A DNA stretch of 64,000 bases. Source: Acidimicrobiia bacterium (GTDB lineage: Bacteria; Actinomycetota; Acidimicrobiia; Spongiisociales; JAHEDJ01). Below the pieces are notes generated by a model. It was given only the letters and a program-made list of their open reading frames with translations. It made no database searches and had not been told where the DNA came from. Location of the stretch: contig DATIPS010000057.1 of assembly GCA_035471805.1 (NCBI GenBank), forward strand, positions 1 to 64,000. Direction: 5' to 3'. Position 1 is the first letter of the stretch. Each line of letters starts with the position of its first letter. Positions 1-8,649 of this stretch are shown here, piece by piece. A program made the position numbers and the translations under genes.

Positions 1-97
1 CTGAGACTGCTCAGCAGGACACGGGACAGATGGAGACCGTTCAACAGGGTCTTTTGACTCTGGCATCTTCGTGCGCTGACTGGTACTGATCGAAGCC

Positions 98-556
98 ATG
101 GACCAATCGGCAACAATCATCATCGATCGGCCCGTCGCTGAAGTGTTCGACTACGTCATGGAGGTATCCCACGATGCCCAGTGGCGCACCGGCATTGTCG
201 AAGCCGCCTACACGTCGGAAGGACCACTCGGAGTGGGAACAACCGGGTTCGACCGGATTTCGGGTAGTGGCCGTGACACAATCGCAGCGTGGACGGCTGT
301 CGAGTACGAACCGGGGAGCCTCGCCAGATGGACATTCGACTCAGGTCCAATCGAAGGTTCGGGTGGCTACATCTGCGAACAGGCCGGAGACGGGACGCGG
401 TTCACTCTCGAATCACGGGTTAGATCGACGGGTCCTCTCCGGTTGTTGGGGCCAATCTTCGGAATGGTCGTCAAACGACTGCACCGCTCTGACGTTCGGA
501 AGCTCAAGAACATCCTCGAGAACCAGGGCGGGTCGGTCGTCGAGGAGGAAACGTAG
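98..556 (+). CDS. SRPBCC (START/polyketide-cyclase-like) family protein
   Basis: A 152-residue protein that reads as a single SRPBCC domain. It begins with the typical strand 'SATIIIDRPVAEVFDYV' and ends in a long C-terminal helix around residues 118-145 (LGPIFGMVVKRLHRSDVRKLKN). Such domains form a hydrophobic cavity that binds or transports small lipophilic ligands. No ligand can be predicted here, and there is no signal peptide or membrane segment, so it is probably cytosolic. The ATG at 98 is the first in-frame start and gives the usual family length of about 150 residues. The next gene is a rhodanese about 250 bp downstream, so no operon is evident. Family call fairly sure, function unknown. 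Confidence 0.75.
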   Translation: MDQSATIIIDRPVAEVFDYVMEVSHDAQWRTGIVEAAYTSEGPLGVGTTGFDRISGSGRDTIAAWTAVEYEPGSLARWTFDSGPIEGSGGYICEQAGDGTRFTLESRVRSTGPLRLLGPIFGMVVKRLHRSDVRKLKNILENQGGSVVEEET

Positions 557-804
557 CTTGAACGGCCTGCTCGAGCTTGCCCCGAACACGTGACAGGGTT
601 TCTTCTACAACCGGCGAGATCGACCTCTACGTGGATGGGCCGGCTTTACCAGGTACTACCAGACGCATTACACCGTTTCGGCACTTGCTACCTGCCAAGC
701 ACAGCGACGTGGCCGGTCTGACGTTTATGGTCGGATGCAGTTCTGCGAGGTTTGGCAGGTCGGGTTGTGTCCCTGAAGAACCCCGAGCTGTGGAGGAGGG
801 TGGC

Positions 805-1194
805 GTGAGGAGAACCGTGCTCCAGATGTGGGCCGAGGCGAACGAGAGGGTCGAGATTCTCCCTCCCGGCGAACTCGCCAAGGAGTTGGAATCAGGAAGG
901 GTTCTGCTGCTTGATGTTCGAATGCCAAACGAGATAGAACGGTCTGGTCGGATCCAAGGCGCAGTCCCGGTGCCTCGACAGGTGCTGGAGTGGTGGGCTG
1001 ATCCCGACAGCCCCTACTTCCGGTCTGACGGAGTCTTTGGCGACTTCGACAGGCGCATCGTCACCTTCTGTGATGGCGGCGGCAACGGGGCGTTCACGGC
1101 AGTCGCACTGCAGGAGCTGGGCTACCGCGATGTGGCAACCCTCGAAGGCGGTTTCTATGGATGGGTTGGTGCCGGCCTGCCCGTGACGACCTGA
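805..1194 (+). CDS. Rhodanese-like domain protein
   Basis: A 129-residue single-domain rhodanese. The fold is recognisable from 'GRVLLLDVRMPNEIE' (CH2A-like start), 'GAVPVPR' and the C-terminal 'LEGGFYGWVGAGLPV'. The active-site loop is CDGGGNGA, so the catalytic cysteine is present, about residue 88, and the protein may carry persulfide sulfur. The loop is Gly-rich and lacks the Arg often seen in thiosulfate sulfurtransferases, so the acceptor is unknown. The open frame extends upstream to 577, but GTG at 805 is preferred: it follows a strong AGGAGGG about 5 nt upstream, and the extra 76 codons resemble nothing. Confidence 0.78.
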   Translation: MRRTVLQMWAEANERVEILPPGELAKELESGRVLLLDVRMPNEIERSGRIQGAVPVPRQVLEWWADPDSPYFRSDGVFGDFDRRIVTFCDGGGNGAFTAVALQELGYRDVATLEGGFYGWVGAGLPVTT

Positions 1195-1231
1195 ACCGCC
1201 TGAATCAGGATAGGTACGGCTCTTCGCAAAG

Positions 1232-2134
1232 TCAGGGCAGTCCCAGTTCCTCCGCCAACCACTCGGAGCGGTCGGACGATGCCTGTTCGCTGGCGAAGCT
1301 GTGGGTTGTGTCGTAACTCTCGATCCGCTTCGGTTCGCTGCCGGCATCGTAGAACTGGATGGACATTTCGGCCGTCACGTTCTCGTCCCGGTCGGCGTAT
1401 TGGAAGAACAGGGAGGCCGGAGCTGCCCGTCCGATGTGGTCGATACCGTCGAATGGGACCATGTCTTCTGAGTCCCAGAACTCAGAGAGCGAGGGGACAC
1501 CTGCCATCAGAATGTAGGTGCGGAATCGTCTGTCGACGTCGGCGAGGATGGCTCCGAACGCCGCCCCCCAACTATGGCCGACGAATCCGAGCCGAGAAAC
1601 GTCCACATCAGAACGGGCGCTGAGTAGGTCTGTGCCCCGGCGAAGACCGACCACGACTTCGGCGAAGTAGCCGGCGTCCTGTCTGAACGGAGCGTTGACG
1701 AGTAGCGACACAACTCCCTCTGTTGCCAGCTTCTTTGCCTCCTCCAGAAAACTGGATCTGGAACCCCCTCCCCAATGCATGAACACGACTCCGGCGAACG
1801 GGCCCTCTCCCACGGGAACAACCAGGTATGCCGAGACCCGGGTGTCGCCGCTACCGCCTGCGTAGGAGATGTCATGGACTTCAGCACCATCGACCTCGGA
1901 CATCGACACTTCCTCGATCGCGAGCGGAACTTGCGGGTCGTATTCGAACAGCAGTCGCGCTTCCTCGCCGCCGGCGACTTCTGTCGGGGGTAGGGAGGCC
2001 GGCGCCGATGGTGTAGACGTGGGACCGGTGGTACCAGAGGAGCCACATGCCGCAAGGAGGACTGTCATCATGAACAAGGAGCCCGACCGGTGTGATGTTC
2101 GCCGTCCCGAAGAAGAACCGCTGCAACTCGGCAC
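1232..2134 (-). CDS. Secreted alpha/beta-hydrolase (dienelactone-hydrolase-like) lipoprotein
   Basis: About 300 residues. The N-terminus has basic residues, a short hydrophobic run and a lipobox (MMTVLLAAC-GSSG), followed by a Ser/Thr/Pro linker, so it should be a lipid-anchored extracytoplasmic protein. The body is an alpha/beta hydrolase: nucleophile elbow GHSWG in 'LGFVGHSWGAAFGA', a late Asp in 'FQYADRDE' and a His in 'DTTHSF' complete a Ser-Asp-His triad. The resemblance is to dienelactone hydrolase/acetyl-esterase proteins; the substrate is unknown. The start is uncertain. GTG 2134 gives a normal signal peptide with Arg residues; ATG 2071 would lack the basic n-region, and the frame stays open to 2242. 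It faces the rhodanese gene tail to tail. Confidence 0.72.
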   Translation of the reverse strand: MPSCSGSSSGRRTSHRSGSLFMMTVLLAACGSSGTTGPTSTPSAPASLPPTEVAGGEEARLLFEYDPQVPLAIEEVSMSEVDGAEVHDISYAGGSGDTRVSAYLVVPVGEGPFAGVVFMHWGGGSRSSFLEEAKKLATEGVVSLLVNAPFRQDAGYFAEVVVGLRRGTDLLSARSDVDVSRLGFVGHSWGAAFGAILADVDRRFRTYILMAGVPSLSEFWDSEDMVPFDGIDHIGRAAPASLFFQYADRDENVTAEMSIQFYDAGSEPKRIESYDTTHSFASEQASSDRSEWLAEELGLP

Positions 2135-2365
2135 CGGCCCGGCCGGACCCGACGTGGCGGACACATGGAAACTGGGGGAACGGTCTACGGACAAGAAGGT
2201 CCAATCGAAAGCTCTCCTCCGATGAAACCTACCCCGATCCACGAAAGGAGGCGCCCTCCTATGGGCAAAGTGCCGGCCGGGATGATTCGATTACGGCGGG
2301 GGACAGGGGAAACCTGCGAAGGCAGACGAACCGGGGCATGTAGCGCGGCGGCGGGCCGGAATCGC

Positions 2366-3013
2366 CTACGAATCGACCCTTTCGAGCAGGATGCCGTCGA
2401 TTCGACCTCCGACTGTGTCGGTCGGATCGCCGCCTGCCGGTCGACACTCCAGACTCATCCGGTCGCCTGCTCGGGGTTCGATGATCATCGCGTTCGACTC
2501 GAGGCGGCGGGTCTTGACCGTCACCCAATGCAGTCCGGCCGGAATCTCCCACTCACCTGTCTGTCCCGGCCGGAGCTTGCCTAGCGGTTCGTCATCGAAC
2601 GAGACCGTGTAAGGCCGACCTCCCATTTCGAGAGGACGGGTGATGAGCAGGAATGACGCGGTCGGGGAAGCCGCATTCGGATGCTCATCTGCGTAAACAC
2701 CGCTGCCCGGCTCCTCGGTGTGTGTCCCAACGGACGGTGGCGGCTGTTCTCCACCGGTTCGAGGCTGTGTGGCAGGCGTGCGACTTCGACGACGGGCACG
2801 TCGGATCAGGTGGACACCAGGTAGCACTGTGACGGCCAGCAGGAACAGGTATGCGCCGGTGTTGTCTGTCACCCTGTCGTCGCTCGACACGACACCGTCC
2901 ACGAACGTCAAGAGAAACAGGCTCCCAAACAGAATCAGGAGAACGCCGGAGATTGCCGCGACGCACCCACAGCCACTCCGGTTGCTTGCGTTCAGGTCAT
3001 CGTTGACGTTCAT
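2366..3013 (-). CDS. Hypothetical protein with two N-terminal membrane segments
   Basis: About 215 residues, not recognised. A Cys-containing N-terminus (SGCGCVAAISG) runs into a first membrane helix (VLLILFGSLFLLTFV); a second follows (YLFLLAVTVLPGVHLI), then a basic stop-transfer patch RRARRRSR, a Pro-rich linker and a beta-rich C-terminal domain of about 100 residues (from 'SFLLITRPLEMGGRPYTVSF'). The C-terminal part resembles small domains that read a ligand or polymer, but I cannot name a family. ATG 3013 is preferred over the longer frame to 3046 because a GGAAT-like ribosome site lies before it and it removes an unlikely Trp/Gly-rich start. Confidence 0.6.
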   Translation of the reverse strand: MNVNDDLNASNRSGCGCVAAISGVLLILFGSLFLLTFVDGVVSSDDRVTDNTGAYLFLLAVTVLPGVHLIRRARRRSRTPATQPRTGGEQPPPSVGTHTEEPGSGVYADEHPNAASPTASFLLITRPLEMGGRPYTVSFDDEPLGKLRPGQTGEWEIPAGLHWVTVKTRRLESNAMIIEPRAGDRMSLECRPAGGDPTDTVGGRIDGILLERVDS

Positions 3014-3211
3014 ACCTATTCCAGGGATCCCCCAGGACCATACCAAGCCGAACCGGGCAAGCCGGGGAAAGGGACCGGGCGGCCCGGGTCAACCGGGTCC
3101 GCATTGGATCAGTTCAACGCCGAAGTGTTTCGAAGGCGGGACCATCCGGTCGTCTGCCGGGCGGAGATCCTCTCGGAGTTACTTCGGGTCGTGGTCACCA
3201 CACCTAGCATG

Positions 3212-3226
3212 TCAGACAGTGTCTGA
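3212..3226. promoter_or_regulatory. Perfect 15-bp operator-like palindrome upstream of kup
   Basis: The sequence is TCAGACA-G-TGTCTGA, two perfect 7-bp arms around one base, 51 bp before the kup start. This size and symmetry fit a dimeric helix-turn-helix repressor site such as a TetR-family operator. The regulator is not in the window, and no obvious -10 box can be assigned with confidence, so this is a candidate only. Confidence 0.45.
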
Positions 3227-3277
3227 GAACCTGATCATCAGGGGCCCTTGTTCCGCTCCCGCCATTCGCGCGGCGTC

Positions 3278-5173
3278 ATGAGTCGCCGGCCGAGATCCGG
3301 AGGCGAGTCGTCGCCGATCCCTGTGGCAGGGGCTGTTGCCGCGCTCGGTATCGTGTTCGGAGACATCGGAACGAGCCCGCTCTACGCACTCCGAGAGTCC
3401 TTTCTGGGGCATGAAGGCCTCGAGGTCAATGAAGCGAACGTGCTGGGTATTCTCTCACTGATCTTCTGGGCGCTGGTGATAGTCATCTCGATCAAGTACC
3501 TGGCCCTCGTGATGCGAGCAGACAACGGCGGCGAAGGCGGGATCCTGGCACTCACCGCGCTCATCGCACCCGGCCGGAACGGCGCGGCGGGTCGCCGTCA
3601 TGGTGTCCTGATCCTCATGGGTCTCTTCGGCACTGCCATTCTCTACGGTGACGGGATGATCACTCCGGCCATCTCCGTTCTTTCCGCGGTAGAAGGAGTG
3701 CACGTCGCCACCCCGGCACTGGAGCACTATGTGGTCCCGACGGCTGCGCTGATTCTCGTCGGGTTGTTCATGCTTCAGCGTCGCGGGACGGCCAGAATCG
3801 GGTCGGTCTTCGGGCCGGTGATGCTCCTTTGGTTCATAGTCCTGGCCGTGCTCGGGTTCGCGCAACTGGCCCAGGAGCCGTCGGTCCTGGCCGCACTCAA
3901 CCCGGGACATGCCGCCTCGTTCTTCGTTCGCAATGCCGGTCTCGGCTTCCTGGCGCTCGGCTCGGTGTTTCTCGTCGTCACCGGTGGCGAGGCCCTGTAC
4001 GCCGACATGGGCCACTTCGGAAAGCGTCCGATCCAGATTGGCTGGTTCGCTCTGGTCCTTCCGGCTCTGTTGCTGAACTACTTCGGTCAGGGGGCGCTCC
4101 TCTTGACCGACCCCGGCGCCATCGACAACCCCTTCTACAGGATGGCTCCGTCCTGGGCTCTTTACCCGATGGTGGTTCTCGCCACGGTGGCGACGGTGGT
4201 TGCATCTCAGGCGTTGATCTCCGGCGCGTTCTCGTTGACCCGGCAAGCAGTGCAGCTCGGCTATCTGCCACGGGTCCGAATCGAGCACACCTCTGCGCAG
4301 GAGATCGGCCAGATCTACATACCCTCAGTCAACTATGCCCTCATGGTGGCGTGTGTGGGACTGGTGTTCGGTTTCCGCTCGTCCGGCAACCTCGCCGCCG
4401 CATACGGCGTGGCTGTGACCGCCACGATGGTGATCACCACGGTCCTCTTCTACGCGGTGGCTCGTAGCCGCTGGCACTGGCGTCTACCCGTGGCGGTGGC
4501 AGTCGTGTCCTGCCTGATGGTGGTCGACTTGTCATTCTTCGGGGCCAATCTCTTCAAGATTCCGGCCGGCGGATGGTTTCCGCTCGTCGTCGGCTTGGTC
4601 GTATTCACGGGCTTGACGACCTGGAAGAGAGGAAGGCAGTTGATCGGTGCCCGCCTCAGACGCGGCCAACTGCCCATCGAGCGGTTCATTGCGAGTATCG
4701 CCGCCAGACCGCCGCAGCGGGTGCCGGGCACTGCCGTGTACATGTTCCCAGAGCCGGGGCCGACACCGCCGGCACTCCTCGCCAACCTCCGTCACAACGA
4801 GATTCTCCATGAACGAATCGTGCTGTTGTCTGTCCAGTTCGCCGATGTGCCACGGGTCTCAGCCGCGCGCCGCTCGACCGTCCACGACCTCGGCGACGGC
4901 TTTCATCAGGTGGTCTTGCTGTTCGGGTTCCAGGACAAACCCGATGTGCCTCATGCCCTCGAGAGCATCGTTGCGCGTACATTCGGGTTCGATCCCGGAG
5001 ATGCGAAGTATTTCCTGGCCCGGGAGAACGTCATCCCCACGAAGCAACCGGGCATGGCCATGTGGAGGGAACGGCTCTATTCCTTGCTGCACCGCAACGC
5101 CACCAGCGCGGCGCGCTTCTTCGAACTCCCCGCTCGCGACGTCATAGAGATCGGTATACAAGTGGAGATCTGA
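3278..5173 (+). CDS. kup: Kup-family potassium uptake transporter
   Basis: A 631-residue integral membrane protein that imports K+ with protons. The Kup signature is clear: GDIGTSPLYAL near residue 30 in the first membrane helix, then MRADNGGEGGILALT, 'LYGDGMITPAISVLSAVEG' and 'TGGEALYADMGHFGK'. About twelve membrane helices fill residues 15-450, followed by a soluble C-terminal domain of about 170 residues, the usual plan and length. ATG 3278 places the start just before the first helix; an in-frame start at 3248 would add a short basic extension. The upstream gap carries a 15-bp palindrome that may control it. It stands alone; the next gene points the other way. Confidence 0.93.
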   Translation: MSRRPRSGGESSPIPVAGAVAALGIVFGDIGTSPLYALRESFLGHEGLEVNEANVLGILSLIFWALVIVISIKYLALVMRADNGGEGGILALTALIAPGRNGAAGRRHGVLILMGLFGTAILYGDGMITPAISVLSAVEGVHVATPALEHYVVPTAALILVGLFMLQRRGTARIGSVFGPVMLLWFIVLAVLGFAQLAQEPSVLAALNPGHAASFFVRNAGLGFLALGSVFLVVTGGEALYADMGHFGKRPIQIGWFALVLPALLLNYFGQGALLLTDPGAIDNPFYRMAPSWALYPMVVLATVATVVASQALISGAFSLTRQAVQLGYLPRVRIEHTSAQEIGQIYIPSVNYALMVACVGLVFGFRSSGNLAAAYGVAVTATMVITTVLFYAVARSRWHWRLPVAVAVVSCLMVVDLSFFGANLFKIPAGGWFPLVVGLVVFTGLTTWKRGRQLIGARLRRGQLPIERFIASIAARPPQRVPGTAVYMFPEPGPTPPALLANLRHNEILHERIVLLSVQFADVPRVSAARRSTVHDLGDGFHQVVLLFGFQDKPDVPHALESIVARTFGFDPGDAKYFLARENVIPTKQPGMAMWRERLYSLLHRNATSAARFFELPARDVIEIGIQVEI

Positions 5174-5282
5174 GGCGGCCGCCCCGGCGAACACGCGGCT
5201 CCAGGTCGGCCGCCGCCGGCGATCGAGCATCGCACGGGAACCTACCGGTACCCCGACGGCGTCTCATCGGTGGAGGCAACCA

Positions 5283-5474
5283 ATGAACAACACACAACTC
5301 CGTCGCCACCGATATGGTTTGTTCCTGGACGACTCGCTCCGGCGAGCAACGAGTCTGGGCTACCGCCGGCACACGTACCGGCTACCCGTCGCGGAGGCCA
5401 CCGGCAGATCCCAGCAAACCCGGGCAGACGGCCCGGACATCCTCGGTCGACAGAGCGACGCCGGAATCGGTTAG
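5283..5474 (+). CDS. Possible small protein in the gap downstream of kup
   Basis: The 415-bp gap 5174-5588 between kup and the opposing methyltransferase gene holds little else. This 63-codon frame begins with ATG and has a strong GGTGGAGG ribosome site about 6 nt upstream, which is the only reason to list it. The product is Arg-rich (MNNTQLRRHRYGLFLDDSLR at the N-terminus) and matches no family I know. An inverted repeat (GGCGGCCG at 5174 and CGGCCGCC at 5207) may be a weak kup terminator. The frame could be chance in GC-rich DNA. Confidence 0.3.
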   Translation: MNNTQLRRHRYGLFLDDSLRRATSLGYRRHTYRLPVAEATGRSQQTRADGPDILGRQSDAGIG

Positions 5475-5588
5475 AAGCCGCAAGGGTCTGCAAACTGCCG
5501 ACTCTCCTGTACGGTGGAGACAACGTCGGGCCGGCGATCTCACAGGCTGGGAGTTCGCCGCGGCAGGCCACCCGTCCGGGCAGACGCG

Positions 5589-6785
5589 TTACTTTCGCAG
5601 CCGTGCCGCAGTGAAACCATGTGAGCGGCTGCGTTCCCTCAACTCGAACCCGTCGAGGACATTCGATCCGAGCACCCGGGTGACGGCGGTGCTCCGGCCC
5701 CCGAGAATCAGCGAACCCCCGCCGGCGACGTGCGCCGCCAAACTCGAAACCGTTTCGGCGATGATGCCGGTGGACAGCTTGTCCGGCAAGGCGGCAACCA
5801 CTAGATCGAAAGGTCCTCCGCGAACGTCGAAACCGGCGTCATGGTGAAGACGAACACGGTCCGGTGAGAAGTCGTTTCGAGACAAATTGGCGAGGGAGGT
5901 TTGCAGTGCCAGGAGGTCTCGTCCGACAAGGACGATTTCCCGCGGCTTCGACTGCAGTGCAATCGCCACCGGAACGTGGCCTTGCCCTGGATTGAGCACA
6001 AGGGTCCTAGGTCGCTTCGGTTGTGAATTGACGATCCTGTCGATCACCAAGGCAGTTTGGAAGCTCAAGGAATCGAACTCGGGCAATCCCCAGACGGACA
6101 CAGCATCCCAGCTGATCGAGGCTCTCGAAAACCGGGCCCTGTGTCGTTCATAAGCATTGGGAAGGACAGACCGTCCGGCATCGGACCGGGAACCGAGCGA
6201 GTATTGGAATACGGCATGGGCCTTGGAGACCTGCCGGAAGAGAACATCCGCCTCTGCCTGCTGCAGAACACGGGACACCTCGTCCAGCAGCGCGGAAACG
6301 ACGACGACTGCGACCTTGCCGCCCTTCTGTAACAGGTCCGCCGCTCCGATCAGCAAGTCTTCGATCACCGGGTTGCCGGCTTTGCCCGGGACATTGCAAA
6401 CGACCAGGTCGAAGCGTCGATCTGGGTCGATGCCGTCGTATCCGACGCTGCCGTATGTCGCAACATCGGGCATACGGTTCAGCGCGGCGTTGCCCGACGC
6501 GAACTGGACTGCCAGAGCGTCGCGGTCGATCATGTCGACCCGGGCGGCGGGGTATCTCGCTTTCAGGCCGAGTCCGAGCGGACCGTATCCGCAACCAACA
6601 TCCAGGATGGATTCCGGATCTGTCTCCTCCATGAGGCTCCGCAGTAGCATCCGCGAGCCGGCGTCGACCGCCTGACTGCTGAAGAGGTCATGCGCCACCA
6701 TCAGGTTCACGGGTGAGCGACCGGTATGCAACGTCAAGGTCTTCTTGTAATAGGGGGACGAAGGCGCTTCCTGCAAGCCGCTCAA
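5589..6785 (-). CDS. RsmC/RlmG-like class I SAM-dependent methyltransferase
   Basis: About 398 residues with two Rossmann-like halves, as in the RsmC/RlmG (MTS domain) rRNA guanine-N2 methyltransferases. The N-terminal half has the SAM-binding motif I 'ILDVGCGYGPLGLGLKARYP', an acidic motif II (VDMIDRD) and the 'DLFSSQAVDAGSRMLL' segment typical of this group. Motif IV, normally NPPF, reads DLVVCNVPG. The C-terminal half (from about residue 225) repeats the fold in degenerate form (LVLNPGQGHVPVAIAL). The order catalytic-then-degenerate is inverted relative to E. coli RsmC. The start is TTG at 6785, 76 bp from the divergent maf gene. The substrate is probably RNA, but this is inferred from the fold only. 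Confidence 0.68.
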   Translation of the reverse strand: MSGLQEAPSSPYYKKTLTLHTGRSPVNLMVAHDLFSSQAVDAGSRMLLRSLMEETDPESILDVGCGYGPLGLGLKARYPAARVDMIDRDALAVQFASGNAALNRMPDVATYGSVGYDGIDPDRRFDLVVCNVPGKAGNPVIEDLLIGAADLLQKGGKVAVVVVSALLDEVSRVLQQAEADVLFRQVSKAHAVFQYSLGSRSDAGRSVLPNAYERHRARFSRASISWDAVSVWGLPEFDSLSFQTALVIDRIVNSQPKRPRTLVLNPGQGHVPVAIALQSKPREIVLVGRDLLALQTSLANLSRNDFSPDRVRLHHDAGFDVRGGPFDLVVAALPDKLSTGIIAETVSSLAAHVAGGGSLILGGRSTAVTRVLGSNVLDGFELRERSRSHGFTAARLRK

Positions 6786-6848
6786 CTCACGACCATCTCA
6801 CTCATGAGGTCACGATAGGGCCTGGTGACTCGAAACCGTCAACCCGCC

Positions 6849-6854
6849 TACTCT
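6849..6854 (+). promoter_or_regulatory. -10 box for maf (leaderless layout)
   Basis: TACTCT followed by 7 nt and then the maf ATG. With the usual 6-8 nt from the -10 box to the transcription start, the mRNA would begin at or next to the start codon. No ribosome-binding site is seen, consistent with leaderless translation. Confidence 0.5.
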
Positions 6855-6861
6855 TCTGAGC

Positions 6862-7470
6862 ATGCTGATCCTCGCATCCGGTTCTCCCCGACGTCGGCAA
6901 CTCCTCGACCTCCTCGGGGTTCGCTACCGAGTCGAAGCTGCCGGCATCGACGAGTCCCTCGTTCCCGGTGAGACTCCCGCCGAAGCCGTGCTGCGACTGG
7001 CGCGTTCAAAGGGACTAGCCGTTTCCGATGCCAACCCGGGGCGGTGGGTACTCAGCGCCGACACCGTTGTTGCTCTGGACGGCCGCATACTCGGAAAGCC
7101 GGCAGATGAGCAGGAGGCCATCCAGATGCTGGCATCGCTGTCGGGGAACTCCCACACGGTTCACACCGGGGTCGCATTGTGTCGCAGCGGCGAGCCTGCT
7201 CCGGCCATGCACTCGACGACCGTCGTCCGTTTTCGTCAACTCGAGTCCGTCGAGATCGCCGCATACGTGGCGACGGGGGAACCGTTCGGCAAGGCGGGGG
7301 CATACGCAATCCAGGGTCTGGGGGGCTCGCTCGTCGACAAGATCGAAGGCGAGTTGTCGACGGTTGTCGGGCTCACCCTTTCGACTACCGCACAGATGCT
7401 GTCCGGGGCCGGAATCCGGCATCGCCTGTCCGCGTCGATGGATCGTCGAACGAACTCGAAGACGGAGTAG
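6862..7470 (+). CDS. maf: Maf-family nucleoside triphosphate pyrophosphatase
   Basis: A 202-residue house-cleaning enzyme that hydrolyses non-canonical or excess nucleoside triphosphates to the monophosphate and PPi. The N-terminal ASGSPRRRQLLDLLG is the Maf phosphate-binding signature, followed by SADTVVALDGRILGKP and 'GKAGAYAIQGLGG', with the catalytic Asp in SADTVV. The motif pattern fits the YhdE (dTTP/UTP) subgroup. Length is normal. It is the first gene after a divergent promoter region and is closed by a strong terminator at 7566. Confidence 0.92.
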   Translation: MLILASGSPRRRQLLDLLGVRYRVEAAGIDESLVPGETPAEAVLRLARSKGLAVSDANPGRWVLSADTVVALDGRILGKPADEQEAIQMLASLSGNSHTVHTGVALCRSGEPAPAMHSTTVVRFRQLESVEIAAYVATGEPFGKAGAYAIQGLGGSLVDKIEGELSTVVGLTLSTTAQMLSGAGIRHRLSASMDRRTNSKTE

Positions 7471-7565
7471 GTGGCTTCTGGCCCGCGCTGGTGGGCCATA
7501 AGACTCTACGGACGACTAGGGACCTGAGGGTAGGGTTTCCGGTGTTGGGTCCCCCCTCAGCGATC

Positions 7566-7605
7566 GAGACCCCCGGCATCGCCGGGGGTCTCAAATCTTT
7601 CTCTT
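7566..7605. terminator. Strong intrinsic terminator between maf and the patatin-like gene
   Basis: A perfect 12-bp stem (GAGACCCCCGGC / GCCGGGGGTCTC) with a 3-nt loop, positions 7566-7592, followed by a T-rich run ending near 7605. It lies between two convergent genes and may serve both, although the T-tract is on the plus strand. Confidence 0.85.
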
Positions 7606-7616
7606 TGGCCGGCCTA

Positions 7617-8600
7617 TCAGGGCGTCACCCGACTACTGGCTGCGCGTGTTTGGGAGGCTGGAGCGAGGTGCTTGCGCAGCATTGCCCACACCTCCGGCCG
7701 CGCCAGTTTCATTCGGAGTGAGGCCAGAGCTTTGATGAAAGCCGGAACCGCTGCCGTTGCGCTCATCGGATTGGGCCCCATCAAAGCCTGTACGTCCACA
7801 GAAGGGGTGATGATGAGCACTTCGGTGGACGGCCATGCCTTGTGGATCATCGCCACCTCTTCATCGAGAGCGGCCCGTCCGACCCGATCGAATAACCCCT
7901 CGTAGAAACGGCCGCCTTCCCGGATCTCGTCGGCCGCCATCGGGGCGATAACGAGCACGAAATCGAGCGGCTCTTCATTGGCCAGCAGCAGGTCGGCGTG
8001 AGTGCCGGAGGAAACACCGCCGTCCACATAATGCTTGCCGTCGAGTTCGAACGGGGCGAAGATCAGCGGTACGGCCGAAGAGGCGGCTACCGCGTCGCGC
8101 AGCTCCACGTCGGGAGCGTCGAGCGTCCCGAACGCCACACGTCGCCTCGACTCGAGTTCGTAGGCGACTATGACGGTGGGGTCGTCGGGCCATCCTTCGG
8201 CAAAGTCGCCTATCTCCTCGGTGAGCCACTCACCGATTCCGCCTGAGTCGAAAGGTGCCGGCGATCCGAGGATGAGAGACAGTCCCGGCCTCCGGATTCC
8301 CGGAACCAGCCCGTGCTTTATCCAGCGACCCACGCCGCCCGGCCGCTGACGTCGATAGACCGCGGTTCGGATTCGATTGGCGACATCCTCCCGGCTCTCA
8401 TCGTGGCGGGCGAGGGAGTCGATGGAGAGCCGGCCCGAACGCACGGTGCTGGCCACGAACGACCCGGCCGACGTGCCGATGATGACCTCAGACTCGTTCG
8501 GATCCCAACTCGTGGCCATATGGATGGCCATCAGAGCTGCTAGTTCATATGCGGCACCGGTAATGCCGCCACCACCGAGAACCAGTCCTACCTTGCTCAC
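7617..8600 (-). CDS. Patatin-like phospholipase
   Basis: A 327-residue patatin-fold acyl hydrolase. The oxyanion-hole motif GGGGITGAAY is at residues 9-18, the nucleophile elbow GTSAGS near residue 42, and the catalytic Asp in the DGG motif of 'KHYVDGGVSSGTHADLLL' near residue 192, giving the Ser-Asp dyad. No signal peptide is visible, so it probably acts on lipids at the inner membrane face. GTG 8600 starts right at the conserved beta strand (MSKVGLVLGGGG). The gene is divergent from mshD with only 49 bp between starts. Substrate unknown. Confidence 0.85.
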   Translation of the reverse strand: MSKVGLVLGGGGITGAAYELAALMAIHMATSWDPNESEVIIGTSAGSFVASTVRSGRLSIDSLARHDESREDVANRIRTAVYRRQRPGGVGRWIKHGLVPGIRRPGLSLILGSPAPFDSGGIGEWLTEEIGDFAEGWPDDPTVIVAYELESRRRVAFGTLDAPDVELRDAVAASSAVPLIFAPFELDGKHYVDGGVSSGTHADLLLANEEPLDFVLVIAPMAADEIREGGRFYEGLFDRVGRAALDEEVAMIHKAWPSTEVLIITPSVDVQALMGPNPMSATAAVPAFIKALASLRMKLARPEVWAMLRKHLAPASQTRAASSRVTP

Positions 8601-8636
8601 GGCGAACAGAATAGGGCCAACGATCGTTTCTCGCGG

Positions 8637-8642
8637 TAGGGT
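8637..8642 (+). promoter_or_regulatory. -10 box for mshD (leaderless layout)
   Basis: TAGGGT, then 7 nt, then the mshD ATG, in the short gap between the divergent patatin-like gene and mshD. No ribosome-binding site precedes the ATG. Confidence 0.45.
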
Positions 8643-8649
8643 CGCCCGG

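Noticed and set aside
577-804. An N-terminal extension of the rhodanese gene
   Set aside because: In frame but without homology; the GTG at 805 has a strong ribosome site.
3047-3277. A c-di-AMP (ydaO-type) riboswitch upstream of kup
   Set aside because: GC-rich hairpins and a GCCGAACCGGG segment recall it, but the conserved blocks do not occur in the right order.
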